Notes: a model not told the origin generated them from the letters alone. Counted from the stretch's first letter, positions 33,674 through 43,327 are shown. The stretch: DNA of 64,000 nt from CAXBNB01 sp040151475 (GCF_040151475.1 NZ_JBDKWG010000151.1:124001-188000); one strand, 5' to 3'. Numbers and translations: made by a program.

Positions 33674-35722
33674 ATGTCCAGTACATTAGCAAAAAAAAGT
33701 GTTGACCTGCAAGCAGCTGATAATATCAGAATCCTGTCTGCAGCCATGGTAGAAAAAGCCAATTCAGGCCACCCGGGAGGACCAATGGGTGGTGCAGATT
33801 TTATTCATATCCTTTATTCAGACTATCTGAATTATGATCCAAATGATATGAGCTGGCCTCACCGTGATCGCTTTTTTCTTGATCCTGGTCACATGTCACC
33901 TATGCTCTATTCGGCTCTTGCCCTGCAAAACCACTACAGCATGGAAGACCTTGCAAATTTCAGACAATGGGGAAGTTGCACACCTGGACATCCCGAAGTA
34001 GATGTAGCCAGAGGTGTAGAAAATACTTCCGGCCCACTGGGACAAGGACATGTAATGGCTGTCGGAGCTGCAATCGCTGAACGTTTTTTAGTTCAACGTT
34101 TTGGAGAATGGATGGCTCACAAAACTTATACTTACATATCTGATGGAGGCATTCAGGAGGAAATCTCACAAGGAGCGGGTAGGATTGCAGGTTTTCTTGG
34201 CTTGAGCAACCTGATCATGTTTTATGACTCCAACGACCTGCAGTTATCTTCTGCTACTTCCGAAGTAACCAATGAAGACACTGCTAAAAAATATGAAGCA
34301 TGGGGCTGGAGAGTTGTGACCATTGATGGACATGATCATAGTGCACTCAGAAAAGCAATGGATGATGCAGTAGCTGAAACTGAAAAACCTACCCTGATCA
34401 TTGGCAAAACTATAATGGGAAAAGGAGCAGTGACTGAATCCGGTGACAGCTTTGAAGCTCGTTTCGAAACTCATGGTCAGCCACTAACAGGTGCCGGAGC
34501 TTCTTTGAATAAAACAATCGAAAACCTGGGAGGAAAAGCTGAAAATCATTTTACGATTTTTCCTGAAGTTCAGGAACATTACGCTAAGCAGCTTGATAAA
34601 AAAAGAGCACATGCTGCCAGCAAAAAACAAGAAGGAGAACAATGGGCTGCTGCCAATCCTGAATTAGCAGCTAAACTGGAAAGGTTCTTAAGTGGACAGG
34701 TTCCTGATATAGATTACAGTGCCATCACTCAAAAAGAAAATATTGCGAGTAGAGCAGCTTCTTCTGCTATGTTGGCTCACTTTGCCGAGCACGTTGACAA
34801 CATGATTGTTTCTTCTGCCGACTTGTCAAACAGTGATAAAACCGATGGATTTCTTAAGAAAACTACTGCCTTTAAGAAAGGAGATTTTTCTGGGGCTTTT
34901 TTACAAGCTGGTGTAGCTGAGTTTACCATGGCTGCTATTGCCAATGGAATGGCATTGCATGGTGGTGTAATTCCAGTTGTGGCTACATTTTTTGTATTCT
35001 CCGATTATATGAAACCTGCGGTCAGGCTTTCTGCCCTGATGGAATTGCCTGTGAAGTTTGTATGGACTCATGACGCATTCCGTGTAGGTGAAGATGGCCC
35101 TACTCACCAACCTGTAGAGCAGGAAGCTCAGATCAGGTTGATGGAAAAAATCAAAAACCACTCCGGCGACATGAGCTTGTTGGCTTTGAGGCCTGCCGAC
35201 GCAGTAGAGACTACTGTAGCGTGGAAAATGGCTCTTGAAAACACTAAGGTGCCTACAGCATTGATTCTTTCAAGACAAGGGATCAAGGACATTCCTGCCA
35301 ATGGAGCAAGCAGGTATGACGATGCATTGGCTGCTGAAAAAGGAGCTTATGCCGTTAAAAGTTCCGATAACCCTGACGTAATCCTTGTTGGAAATGGGTC
35401 TGAAGTATCTACTCTTTTAGAAGCTACTGCTTTATTGGAAGCACAAAAAAGGCTTAAAGTGAGAGTGGTTTCTGCAATATCAGATGGCTTGTTTAGGCAA
35501 CAAGATCAGGCGTATCAGGATGCTTTGATCCCTTCTGATGTCCCGGTTTTTGGACTGACAGCAGGACTACCTGAAACACTGAGGCCTATAGTTGGCTACA
35601 GAGGTGAGGTGTTTGGTTTAGATCATTTTGGATACTCTGCTCCAGCTAAAGTATTGGATGAAAAATTCGGCTTTACCGGACAGCAAGTGTTTGAAAAAGT
35701 TGTTGCTTTTTTAAGTAAATAA
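33674..35722 (+). CDS. tkt: Transketolase
   Basis: A 682-residue full-length transketolase. KANSGHPGGPMGGADFIHIL is the N-terminal TPP-domain motif and GPLGQGHVMAVGAA the second loop. The metal/TPP element reads YISDGGIQEEI...FYDSNDLQ, with S-D-G instead of the usual G-D-G at its start. FVWTHDAFRVGEDGPTHQPVEQ is the pyrimidine domain and LVGNGSEVSTLLEA the C-terminal domain. It exchanges two-carbon ketol groups in the pentose phosphate pathway. It is convergent with fbp, another sugar-phosphate enzyme, across a 153-bp inverted-repeat element. Confidence 0.96.
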   Translation: MSSTLAKKSVDLQAADNIRILSAAMVEKANSGHPGGPMGGADFIHILYSDYLNYDPNDMSWPHRDRFFLDPGHMSPMLYSALALQNHYSMEDLANFRQWGSCTPGHPEVDVARGVENTSGPLGQGHVMAVGAAIAERFLVQRFGEWMAHKTYTYISDGGIQEEISQGAGRIAGFLGLSNLIMFYDSNDLQLSSATSEVTNEDTAKKYEAWGWRVVTIDGHDHSALRKAMDDAVAETEKPTLIIGKTIMGKGAVTESGDSFEARFETHGQPLTGAGASLNKTIENLGGKAENHFTIFPEVQEHYAKQLDKKRAHAASKKQEGEQWAAANPELAAKLERFLSGQVPDIDYSAITQKENIASRAASSAMLAHFAEHVDNMIVSSADLSNSDKTDGFLKKTTAFKKGDFSGAFLQAGVAEFTMAAIANGMALHGGVIPVVATFFVFSDYMKPAVRLSALMELPVKFVWTHDAFRVGEDGPTHQPVEQEAQIRLMEKIKNHSGDMSLLALRPADAVETTVAWKMALENTKVPTALILSRQGIKDIPANGASRYDDALAAEKGAYAVKSSDNPDVILVGNGSEVSTLLEATALLEAQKRLKVRVVSAISDGLFRQQDQAYQDALIPSDVPVFGLTAGLPETLRPIVGYRGEVFGLDHFGYSAPAKVLDEKFGFTGQQVFEKVVAFLSK

Positions 35723-35726
35723 AAAA

Positions 35727-35879
35727 ATAAGGTTGTCTCAAAAGGGTTAAACAGTTGCCGGATTTATTCCGGCATCCCTTTGAAAACACATCCATAGTTG
35801 TTTCTCGAACAGATCCCAGAATACCTGTCTGACGACAGTCAGGAATCTGGGAATTACCTGCCTTTTGAGACAACCTTAT
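35727..35879. repeat. 153-bp inverted-repeat element between tkt and fbp
   Basis: The ends are perfect 19-bp inverted repeats: ATAAGGTTGTCTCAAAAGG at 35727-35745 and its complement at 35861-35879. Inside are nested hairpins, GCCGG/CCGGC near 35757-35775 and CCCAGA/TCTGGG around CTGTC/GACAG near 35815-35851. It begins 4 bases after the tkt stop codon and ends at the base before the fbp stop codon. It is either a MITE that inserted between convergent genes or a double terminator. Confidence 0.8.
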
Positions 35880-37844
35880 CTATGTGTTACCAAAATACCT
35901 TTCCTTAATAGTTCCCTTCTGAAAACAGTCAAGCAGGCTTTTCAGTTCTGTAATTTTTGAGAGTACCCTGATGCCATCATTGGTATCTCTCACGCACAAC
36001 TTTTCGTCAAGTTTAGACAAGATAGTCTGAGACGAAACAATATCAGTTTCTTTCGTAATGGCACTTTTTGTTGATTCAAATGGTTCGTGTGAGACCAGTT
36101 GCAACCCCAATTCATTGTGAATCAAAGTATATCCGGCAATACCGGTTTGTGTCTGATATGCCTTGGAAAAACCACCATCAATCACTATCAGTTTCCCGTT
36201 GGCCTTAATGGGGCTTTCTCCTTTTTTAACTACCACTGGTACATGTCCATTGATTATTCGGGATTTATCAGGATCTAAGCCAAATTCGGAAAGGATCATT
36301 TTGCACGTAGCTTCGTTATCCCTGAATTTATAGTAGCCATTTTTATGCTCTGCTTTTGGTTTTTCATCACTCAGGAAATATCTTTCAAAAGTTGCCATTT
36401 TATGTTTTCCAAACAAAGGTGATTTTGAGCCAGCCCACAAATACCACATGATGTCCCTGCCAAATTCCTTTTCCACTGACTTTCTTTTGCCAAAATATGC
36501 CTTGCGTGCCATCTGATCAAAATAATCCAACAAGGCTCTTCCTTTGAGTAATTTTCCTTCGAACTCAACTTCTTCCAAATTACCGGAATCATCTATCGGA
36601 ATACAACCATGATACAGCAAGCTTTGGTTAGACACTTTATACATACCCCCATTCTCATACAAAAACCTGGTATGCCTCTGCAACCTTTCGCTATCACGAA
36701 ATGATTCCCACAATTTTTGAAGCAATGCCGATTCTGACTCTGACAATTCATTAGGAGAAGCTGGATTTATAGTTGGAAAGAAACCATCATTTAAATCATA
36801 CTCTGTCCCTTCTATTGCAACTGTTGATTTCCTATAATCGATTTTACTAAGGACGTCTCTGTCTCCTACTCCAAATTCGGGACACCTTTGTGCGAGTTGT
36901 CCTTCAAGTTTGAATTGTATGATGGAAATGGCTTTGTGCATGATCCTGTTCAACCACTGCTCACTTTCATTGAAAGCGTCTTCAGCAGAAGACTTAGGCT
37001 CAAACACCAGACTTTCGTCGTTTTTATATACTTCGATCGCAAATGAAACCAAAGGCATAAGGTTAATACCATATCCCTTTTCAAGTGTATCCGTATTTCC
37101 ATAGCGCAGTGACAACCTAAGGACATTGGCAATACAGGCACGGGAGCCGCAAGCTGCTCCCATCCAGGCAATATCGTGGTTTCCCCACTGCACATCCACG
37201 GATTGATAGTCCATCAATGCGTCCATGATATGTTCTGCACCAGGCCCACGGTCAAAAATATCACCAATAATATGTATTTTATGAACAGCCAGTTTTTGAA
37301 TAAAATTAGCAAAGGCAACAATCAACCTGTCTGCCTGATCAATCTCGATGACAGTTTTAATAATTTGATGGTAATAGTCTTTTTGGTTTGAAAGCCTCTC
37401 TCTCTCTTGTGTCAACTCTGATATGATATATCCATAGTCTTCCGGAAGCAACTTTTGAATCTTTCGGTTGGCATATATGGAAGCAAACTCCCGGCTCAAC
37501 CTCACCAAACGGTAAAGAGTTTGAGCATAAAATTCCTCTGCATTCTCCAATTCATTCTTAATAATCTCAATTTTATGCTCAGGATAATAAATCAGACTGG
37601 CAAAGGCACGTATTTCTTTCTCATTCAATTCATCTGAGAAAAGGTCTATGATTTTGCTTCGAACAATCCCTGAAGCATTTTTTAACACATGACGAAAAGA
37701 CTCATGTTCACCGTGCACATCACTTAAAAACAACTCAGCACCCTTTGGCAGGTTCAATACTGATTCCAACAATATAATTTCTTTGGCTACTGCAGGTGCA
37801 TTAGGAAATTTATCTGATAGTAATTGAAGATACCTCAATTCCAT
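35880..37844 (-). CDS. fbp: Fructose-1,6-bisphosphatase class III
   Basis: A 654-residue protein matching class III FBPases. FLSDVHGEHESF, HIIGDIFDRGPGAEHIM and VQWGNHDIAWMGAACGS are the three metal-site motifs of the calcineurin-like core, and GHVPVVVKKGESPIKANG the C-terminal histidine block. It hydrolyses fructose-1,6-bisphosphate to fructose-6-phosphate in gluconeogenesis. A TATATTTG box at 37881-37888 on this strand fits a -7 element about 36 bp before the start, but no good -33 partner is spaced correctly. It lies 48 bp downstream of glycerate kinase on the same strand. Confidence 0.95.
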   Translation of the reverse strand: MELRYLQLLSDKFPNAPAVAKEIILLESVLNLPKGAELFLSDVHGEHESFRHVLKNASGIVRSKIIDLFSDELNEKEIRAFASLIYYPEHKIEIIKNELENAEEFYAQTLYRLVRLSREFASIYANRKIQKLLPEDYGYIISELTQERERLSNQKDYYHQIIKTVIEIDQADRLIVAFANFIQKLAVHKIHIIGDIFDRGPGAEHIMDALMDYQSVDVQWGNHDIAWMGAACGSRACIANVLRLSLRYGNTDTLEKGYGINLMPLVSFAIEVYKNDESLVFEPKSSAEDAFNESEQWLNRIMHKAISIIQFKLEGQLAQRCPEFGVGDRDVLSKIDYRKSTVAIEGTEYDLNDGFFPTINPASPNELSESESALLQKLWESFRDSERLQRHTRFLYENGGMYKVSNQSLLYHGCIPIDDSGNLEEVEFEGKLLKGRALLDYFDQMARKAYFGKRKSVEKEFGRDIMWYLWAGSKSPLFGKHKMATFERYFLSDEKPKAEHKNGYYKFRDNEATCKMILSEFGLDPDKSRIINGHVPVVVKKGESPIKANGKLIVIDGGFSKAYQTQTGIAGYTLIHNELGLQLVSHEPFESTKSAITKETDIVSSQTILSKLDEKLCVRDTNDGIRVLSKITELKSLLDCFQKGTIKERYFGNT

Positions 37845-37892
37845 GCAAGAATGATTTATAGTTTAAATAGTGAACATTACCAAATATACTTA

Positions 37893-39029
37893 CTACCTTG
37901 CTTTCAATTGAGCAGATTGGTTTTTTATTAATTCATAAGCGAGGTTTTCCACATGAAAAGCTGCATCATTAATGGCACTGTCAAGTGAAATATCAGGAGA
38001 TTTTACCTGCAAAATATCAACCGCATTTAGTTTCCTTTTGACTTTTTCAAAATCTTCTACAACGCCACAGATAATAGCATAAGGAATGCCGTTTGCTCTT
38101 GAAATATCATCTACTCCATGAATGACCTTTCCCTGAATGGTCTGCTCATCCAGTTTGCCTTCTCCGGTAATTATAAAATCCACACCTTTCAGTTTTTCCT
38201 TATATCCGGTCACTTCCAATACAGTCTGGATTCCGGGTAGAATTTGAGCCTTTAAAAACACAGCCGCTCCTGCTCCTATGCCACCGGCCGCTCCTCCACC
38301 TTCCAGACCTGAAATATCCATTCCGAATGCCGATTGCACCGTCCTTGAAAAGTGTTCTAATCCTTTATCAAGGTGATTTATGGCTTCTTCATCAGCACCT
38401 TTTTGTCCCGCATACATATAGGCAGCTCCTTCTTTGCCAAACAGGGTATTTTTCACATCGCAGATCACAAAAAACTCTACTTCAGAAAGGTTCACTTTTA
38501 GGTTATTGCTGTCAATAGCCTTTATTCTGATAAGTTCATTCCCAACAGGACTTATTTCTTTACCTTGTTGATCCCAAAAAGTATAACCCAAAGCGGTAGC
38601 CATACCAATCCCTGCATCATTGGTAGCACTGCCTCCTACCAACAAATAAATACGTTTCACCCCTCGACTGATAGCATCCAAAATCAACTCTCCCGTACCA
38701 AAAGTGGTAGTATGCAAACAATTTCTTTCTTCATTTTTCAACAATGGCAAACCTGATGCAGCAGCCATTTCTATGTATGCATTTTGCCTGTCTTTTTTAT
38801 AGGATGCCATTATGGGCCTAAACAATGGATCGTTTACTTCTACATCAATAGTCTCCAAATCCAACGCAGAATCCAATACATCAAGTGTGCCTTCTCCACC
38901 ATCCGCCAATGGATGCAAAATGGTTTCAATAGCTGAATCAAAACGTTTGATCCCTTTATGTATGGCTTCACAAACTTGGAGTGCAGAAAGAGATCCTTTG
39001 AATTTGTCCGGTGATATTATAATTTTCAT
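37893..39029 (-). CDS. glxK: Glycerate kinase (type I)
   Basis: A 378-residue protein with the family's characteristic start IIISPDKFKGSLSALQVCEAI, then LADGGEGTLDVL, LVGGSATNDAGIGMATALGY and ITGEGKLDEQTIQGKV. It phosphorylates D-glycerate, giving 2-phosphoglycerate in the type I family, and so links glycerate or serine breakdown to lower glycolysis. It is followed by fbp and preceded by an ABC ATPase gene (28-bp gap), all on the same strand. Confidence 0.94.
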   Translation of the reverse strand: MKIIISPDKFKGSLSALQVCEAIHKGIKRFDSAIETILHPLADGGEGTLDVLDSALDLETIDVEVNDPLFRPIMASYKKDRQNAYIEMAAASGLPLLKNEERNCLHTTTFGTGELILDAISRGVKRIYLLVGGSATNDAGIGMATALGYTFWDQQGKEISPVGNELIRIKAIDSNNLKVNLSEVEFFVICDVKNTLFGKEGAAYMYAGQKGADEEAINHLDKGLEHFSRTVQSAFGMDISGLEGGGAAGGIGAGAAVFLKAQILPGIQTVLEVTGYKEKLKGVDFIITGEGKLDEQTIQGKVIHGVDDISRANGIPYAIICGVVEDFEKVKRKLNAVDILQVKSPDISLDSAINDAAFHVENLAYELIKNQSAQLKAR

Positions 39030-39057
39030 TTCAATTATTTATATATAGTGGGATAAT

Positions 39058-40002
39058 TTAAATCACCTCAAATTCAACCTTTGATCCCTTTTTTCTATTT
39101 TCCTCAGAATAAATAAGTATAGAATTGTTTGAAATATCAGATTGAATGTAAGTATGATAATGCATTCCCTGAAAAGTAGTTTTTTCAACTATCCCCTGAT
39201 ATTTTCCTGATTTTACTATTTTCAGTTTTTCAGGTCTTATTCCTATAGCACCAGAACTGCCATTTAAAGACAAATAGTTAATCGGCCCCAGAAAATCAGC
39301 AGCATATTCCGATTTCGGAAAATGATAAAGTTCTTCTGGTGTGGCAACCTGAACCATCTCTCCTTTTCTCATGACCATAATCCTATCTGCCACTGACAAG
39401 GCATCAGCATGGTCATGGCTCACCATAATTACTGTGACTCTCTCTTCACGTAAGATGTCAATCATTTCTTGTCTGATTATGGCTTTAAGTCTGGAATCCA
39501 AACTACTGAAAGGCTCATCCATCAGCACAACCTCCGGATCCTTTGCCAGTGCAATGGCTATGGCTACCCGTTGCTGTTGCCCTCCGGAAAGTTCGTGAGG
39601 AAAGTTCTCTGACTTATCAACCAATCGACAGAGTTCCAGTAATTGATCTACTCTTTCTGTTCTTTCTTCCGCACTCAAAAAGTATATCTCGGAGGCAATA
39701 TTATCTCTGACTGTTTTAAAACGCTGAAGTTGAAAATTCTGAAAAACCAATGACACAAAATCATATCCGGGCACTAAATTATCAGCAGGGCCTTTGATAA
39801 TTTGATCATCTATCAATATACTCCCCTTGTCAGCATCCTCAAGTCCGGCAATGAGCCGCAGCAAGGTACTTTTCCCTGATCCACTTTCTCCCAATATGCT
39901 TATGACCTCTCCTTCGTTGACATCAAAAGAAATGTCTCGAATGGCATTTACCTGCGTATCATAAGTCTTGCTGACTCCTCTTACATTTATTACCGACCCC
40001 AT
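39058..40002 (-). CDS. ABC transporter ATP-binding protein (CUT1/PotA-like)
   Basis: About 314 residues from the ATG at 40002 (MGSVINVRGVSKTYDTQVNA). The longer upstream frame lacks conserved features. It has Walker A ILGESGSGKSTLL, Q-loop VFQNFQLQ, signature ELSGGQQQRVAIA, Walker B EVVLMDEPFSSLD and H-loop MVSHDHADA. A short TOBE-like tail (GIRPEKLKIV) resembles the regulatory domain of iron, polyamine or sugar importers. No permease or binding protein is adjacent, so its transporter partner is unknown. Confidence 0.85.
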   Translation of the reverse strand: MGSVINVRGVSKTYDTQVNAIRDISFDVNEGEVISILGESGSGKSTLLRLIAGLEDADKGSILIDDQIIKGPADNLVPGYDFVSLVFQNFQLQRFKTVRDNIASEIYFLSAEERTERVDQLLELCRLVDKSENFPHELSGGQQQRVAIAIALAKDPEVVLMDEPFSSLDSRLKAIIRQEMIDILREERVTVIMVSHDHADALSVADRIMVMRKGEMVQVATPEELYHFPKSEYAADFLGPINYLSLNGSSGAIGIRPEKLKIVKSGKYQGIVEKTTFQGMHYHTYIQSDISNNSILIYSEENRKKGSKVEFEVI

Positions 40003-40206
40003 ATACTTCAAATAGACACAAAGAACATTCGTTTTTTCATCTTTAGCAAATGTCTGATCAATAGTGAAAAATGCTAAAGATAAAGTAGGTGAAAAAATCC
40101 TTCCGTACAGCTCTGTTCCTTTCATTATTTGTTTACCATTTTATCACAAACAAATAATGAAGGCAGGGTTTTATATTAAATTTAAAAATCTCATTTTCGC
40201 ATTAAA

Positions 40207-40237
40207 TTTGTGACATAGCCAAATTGTCTTATTTTTG
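40207..40237 (+). promoter_or_regulatory. Bacteroidetes-type promoter of mpl
   Basis: TTTG at 40207-40210, a 19-base spacer, then TATTTTTG at 40230-40237. This matches the Bacteroidetes primary-sigma consensus TTTG-N19-TAnnTTTG at every fixed position. Transcription should begin about 7 bases later, leaving a leader of roughly 13 bases before the ATG at 40257. Confidence 0.75.
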
Positions 40238-40256
40238 GATGTCTTATTGAATATAT

Positions 40257-41627
40257 ATGAACCAGAATATTGAGAAAGTACATTTTATTGCGATTGGGGG
40301 TTCAGTAATGAGCAATCTGGCGATTGCCCTTCATAATAATGGAATAAAGGTATCCGGATCTGATGACAAAGTGTATGACCCTGCCAAATCAGCTTTGGAA
40401 GCTACAGGGTTACTTCCGGCATCATTAGGATGGTACGAAAACAATATTGATGACAGTCTGGATGCTGTAATCCTTGGCATGCATGCCAAAGCAGACAATC
40501 CTGAATTGTTAAAAGCCGAAGAATTGGGAATAAAAGTATATTCTTATCCTGATTTTATCTACGAACAATCAAAAAACAAACAACGTGTCGTTATATGTGG
40601 TAGTCATGGTAAAACAACCATTACTGCCATGATTGTACATGTATTAAAATACCACAACAGAGAGTTTGATTACTTAATAGGAGCTCGTATCAATGGAATC
40701 GAGCAAACCATTCAATTGTCTGATGCTCCATTGATAATCATTGAAGGTGATGAATATCTGACATCACCAATTGACAGGGTTCCTAAATTCTTAAAATATC
40801 AACACCATATTGCACTAGTAAGCGGGATCGCATGGGATCATATCAATGTATATCCCACTCTGGACAGTTATGTAGAACAGTTCGAACTGCTGGCTGATGC
40901 CACTCCTAAAGCAGGCACCCTTGTGTACAACGAGGAAGATGACATGACTTCCGTTATCTGCAAAAAAGAAAGGTTCGATGTAAAAACAGAACCCTACTGC
41001 ACACCCAAGTACAAAATAAAGAATGGACAATTCATTATTAAGAATGATGATGAGAAAGTAGCTTTAAAGATTTTCGGCAAACACAACATGCAAAATCTGA
41101 ATGGAGCAAAAACTCTTTTAGGAAGAATAGGAATCACTGACGAACAGTTCTACGAAGCTATAGGTAGTTTTGAAGGCACGCAGAAAAGAAACAACTTGTT
41201 GGCTAAAAACAATTCCGTCTCTGTTTACGAAGATTTTGCACACGCCCCTTCTAAACTAAAGGCAACAGTAAATGCTTTAAAAGAACTACATCCTGAAAGG
41301 AAACTCACTGCCTGTTTTGAATTACACACGTTCAGCAGTCTGAATAAAGCATTTTTAAAACATTATAAAAACACTTACAATTCTCCTGAAACGGCGATTG
41401 TATTTATTAATAAAAAAAACCTGTCTCAAAAAGAATTACCTGAGATCAGTGAAGAAGAAGTAAGGAAAACTTTTCACCGGAATGACATTCTGGTAATAGA
41501 TGAAGCAGAAAAATTATCATCTCTCCTATCCAATAAATCATGGAAAGATGAAGATTTAATTTTCATGAGCTCCGGGAATTTCGACGGTTTAGACATTAAG
41601 AAACTAGCTCATAAAATTACAGCTTAA
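40257..41627 (+). CDS. mpl: UDP-N-acetylmuramate:L-Ala-D-Glu-meso-DAP ligase
   Basis: A 456-residue Mur ligase. HFIAIGGSVMSNLAIALHNNG is the UDP-binding start peculiar to Mpl/MurC, VICGSHGKTTITAMIVHVL the ATP loop, YLIGARINGIEQ and IIEGDEYLTSPID the Mpl-specific central block, VSGIAWDHINVYPTLDSY the metal-site H, and YEDFAHAPSKLKATV the C-terminal part. It reattaches recycled murein tripeptide to UDP-MurNAc in the cytoplasm. It is first in a rightward group with the exonuclease gene 45 bp behind it. Confidence 0.93.
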   Translation: MNQNIEKVHFIAIGGSVMSNLAIALHNNGIKVSGSDDKVYDPAKSALEATGLLPASLGWYENNIDDSLDAVILGMHAKADNPELLKAEELGIKVYSYPDFIYEQSKNKQRVVICGSHGKTTITAMIVHVLKYHNREFDYLIGARINGIEQTIQLSDAPLIIIEGDEYLTSPIDRVPKFLKYQHHIALVSGIAWDHINVYPTLDSYVEQFELLADATPKAGTLVYNEEDDMTSVICKKERFDVKTEPYCTPKYKIKNGQFIIKNDDEKVALKIFGKHNMQNLNGAKTLLGRIGITDEQFYEAIGSFEGTQKRNNLLAKNNSVSVYEDFAHAPSKLKATVNALKELHPERKLTACFELHTFSSLNKAFLKHYKNTYNSPETAIVFINKKNLSQKELPEISEEEVRKTFHRNDILVIDEAEKLSSLLSNKSWKDEDLIFMSSGNFDGLDIKKLAHKITA

Positions 41628-41672
41628 TCCGTTAAACCAAATAATCAGGATTTCCTGAATGACCACATATTT

Positions 41673-42482
41673 ATGCAACTCAAATTAAGAAATCCGTTAG
41701 TATTTTTTGACCTTGAAACTACAGGTATCAACACAGCCAAAGACAGAATTGTAGAATTGTCCTTTGTCAAGGTTTTACTCAATGGTGAAACCACCATAAA
41801 AACGCTGAAAATAAATCCTACCATACCTATTCCTATAGAAACCAGTTTAATACATGGCATCTACGACAAGGATGTTGAAAATGAACCTACATTTAAAAGC
41901 ATAGCCAAAAATCTGGCTGCTTTTTTGGAAGGATGTGACCTGGCTGGGTTCAACATCTTAAAATTTGATGTACCTGTACTGGCAGAGGAATTTCTCAGAG
42001 CTGAAGTGGATTTTGACATGAGCAGTAGAAAATTAATTGATGCTCAAAAAATTTTCCACATGATGGAAAAAAGGACATTAACTGCCGCATACAAATTTTA
42101 TTGTGGAAAAGAACTTGAAGGTGCTCATGGAGCAGAAGCTGACACACTTGCCACCTATGAAGTTTTAAAAGCTCAGGTAGAGAAATACGACGGACAGGAT
42201 GTTGTTGACAACCTGGGCAAGAAACTCGGAACTATCAGCAACGATATGGCTACCTTGCATAGCATCACCTCTTCTAATATGGTTGACCTGGCAGGCAGGA
42301 TCATAAAGAACAATGACGGAGTTGAGGTGTTCAACTTCGGTAAGCATCGCCTAAAACCTGTTGAAGAAATTTTCGCTAAAGAACCCGGGTATTACGACTG
42401 GATGATGAAAGGAGATTTCCCATTAGATACAAAAAAGAAGTTGACTGCTATAAAATTACGGGGATTCAACAGTGGCAACTAA
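41673..42482 (+). CDS. 3'-5' exonuclease, DnaQ/DNA polymerase III epsilon family
   Basis: A 269-residue protein. VFFDLETTGINTAKDRIVEL is ExoI (DxE), GFNILKFDVPVLAEEF ExoII, and GAHGAEADTLATYEVL ExoIII with the HxAxxD arrangement. After the nuclease domain a tail of about 90 residues (DGVEVFNFGKHRLKPVEEIF...PGYYDWMMKGDFPLDTK) resembles the putative quorum-sensing/excision-associated C-terminal DUF3820 region found in related exonucleases. It probably acts in DNA repair or RNA trimming rather than as the replicative proofreader. Confidence 0.87.
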   Translation: MQLKLRNPLVFFDLETTGINTAKDRIVELSFVKVLLNGETTIKTLKINPTIPIPIETSLIHGIYDKDVENEPTFKSIAKNLAAFLEGCDLAGFNILKFDVPVLAEEFLRAEVDFDMSSRKLIDAQKIFHMMEKRTLTAAYKFYCGKELEGAHGAEADTLATYEVLKAQVEKYDGQDVVDNLGKKLGTISNDMATLHSITSSNMVDLAGRIIKNNDGVEVFNFGKHRLKPVEEIFAKEPGYYDWMMKGDFPLDTKKKLTAIKLRGFNSGN

Positions 42483-42635
42483 TAATTCCCAATGCCATTT
42501 ATTGAAAGTAAGGCTCGTTTTTTGTTAATTTGTAACAGTTCTATAATTGAAACGTTCAAAAAAATACTGTTTGTAAAATAAAAAAGGAACTAAATTGTTG
42601 TAAAAACAGTTGGTTGTAACAGAAAAGAAAAACTA

Positions 42636-43151
42636 ATGAAGCTCAGGAAATTATATATTTTACCAATCTTGCTACTTACCGTAGCTACAGTATTTGCTCA
42701 GGAAAAAAAAGTAGAATTTAAAAAAGCACAAGATGACAACTGGCTGGTAGATATTGATGAAGCTTATAGGATTTCTAAGAAAACGGACAAACCAATCCTT
42801 GCCAACTTTACCGGAAGTGACTGGTGTGGATGGTGCAAAAAATTAAGAGCGGAAGTATTTAACAAACCTGAGTTTAAAAAATGGGCTGAAGAAAATGTTA
42901 TTCTATTAGAACTTGACTTTCCAAGAAGAACGCAACTACCTGCGCAACAAATGGATCAAAACAGAGGCCTGCAGCAGGCTTTTCAGGTGCGTGGATTTCC
43001 GACCATTTGGGTTTTTTCCCTGGACAAACCTGAAGAAGCTAAAAACTATGCAATAACAGCTTATGGAAAAACCGGATACCTGAGTGGTGGCGCATCTAAC
43101 TTCACAAAAGAAGTAGATAAAATGATTTCAAGGAAAACAGCTTCAAAATAA
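42636..43151 (+). CDS. Secreted thioredoxin-like protein
   Basis: A 171-residue protein with a cleavable signal peptide (KLYILPILLLTVATVFAQ) and a thioredoxin fold of the Thioredoxin_7 type. The active site CGWCKKL is in GSDWCGWCKKLRAEVF, and the cis-proline region is VRGFPTIWVF. It likely acts in the periplasm on disulfides or on apocytochrome. Upstream are 150 bp with no obvious gene. Confidence 0.9.
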   Translation: MKLRKLYILPILLLTVATVFAQEKKVEFKKAQDDNWLVDIDEAYRISKKTDKPILANFTGSDWCGWCKKLRAEVFNKPEFKKWAEENVILLELDFPRRTQLPAQQMDQNRGLQQAFQVRGFPTIWVFSLDKPEEAKNYAITAYGKTGYLSGGASNFTKEVDKMISRKTASK

Positions 43152-43165
43152 TAAAGTACCAGGAA

Positions 43166-43327
43166 TCAATCTTCGATTGATTTTTCTATCTGTTTTACCC
43201 CTCCCATTTTCCTGAATTCAGTTCTCCTCGAGAAATCTATTGCCAATAAAATCATGGCAATGAAGAATATCGCTGCAATAATCAAAAAGATTTTCTTAGA
43301 CTTTTTCAACTCTTTATAGTTTATCAA
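43166..43327 (-). CDS. Small single-pass membrane protein, 53 aa
   Basis: A TTG at 43327 opens a frame with a basic start (NYKELKKSKKI), one strongly hydrophobic helix (FLIIAAIFFIAMILLAI) and a charged tail (FSRRTEFRKMGGVKQIEKSI). The positive-inside pattern and lack of stops in an otherwise gene-free gap support a real protein. The start is uncertain; an in-frame stop lies three codons upstream of the TTG. It ends 15 bp from the thioredoxin-like gene (convergent) and is divergent from dinB. Function unknown. Confidence 0.55.
   Translation of the reverse strand: MINYKELKKSKKIFLIIAAIFFIAMILLAIDFSRRTEFRKMGGVKQIEKSIED

Noticed and set aside
37881..37888. TATATTTG box before fbp as a promoter
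   Set aside because: The -7 box is perfect, but no TTTG-like box lies 19-21 bases upstream, so I did not list it as a separate feature.
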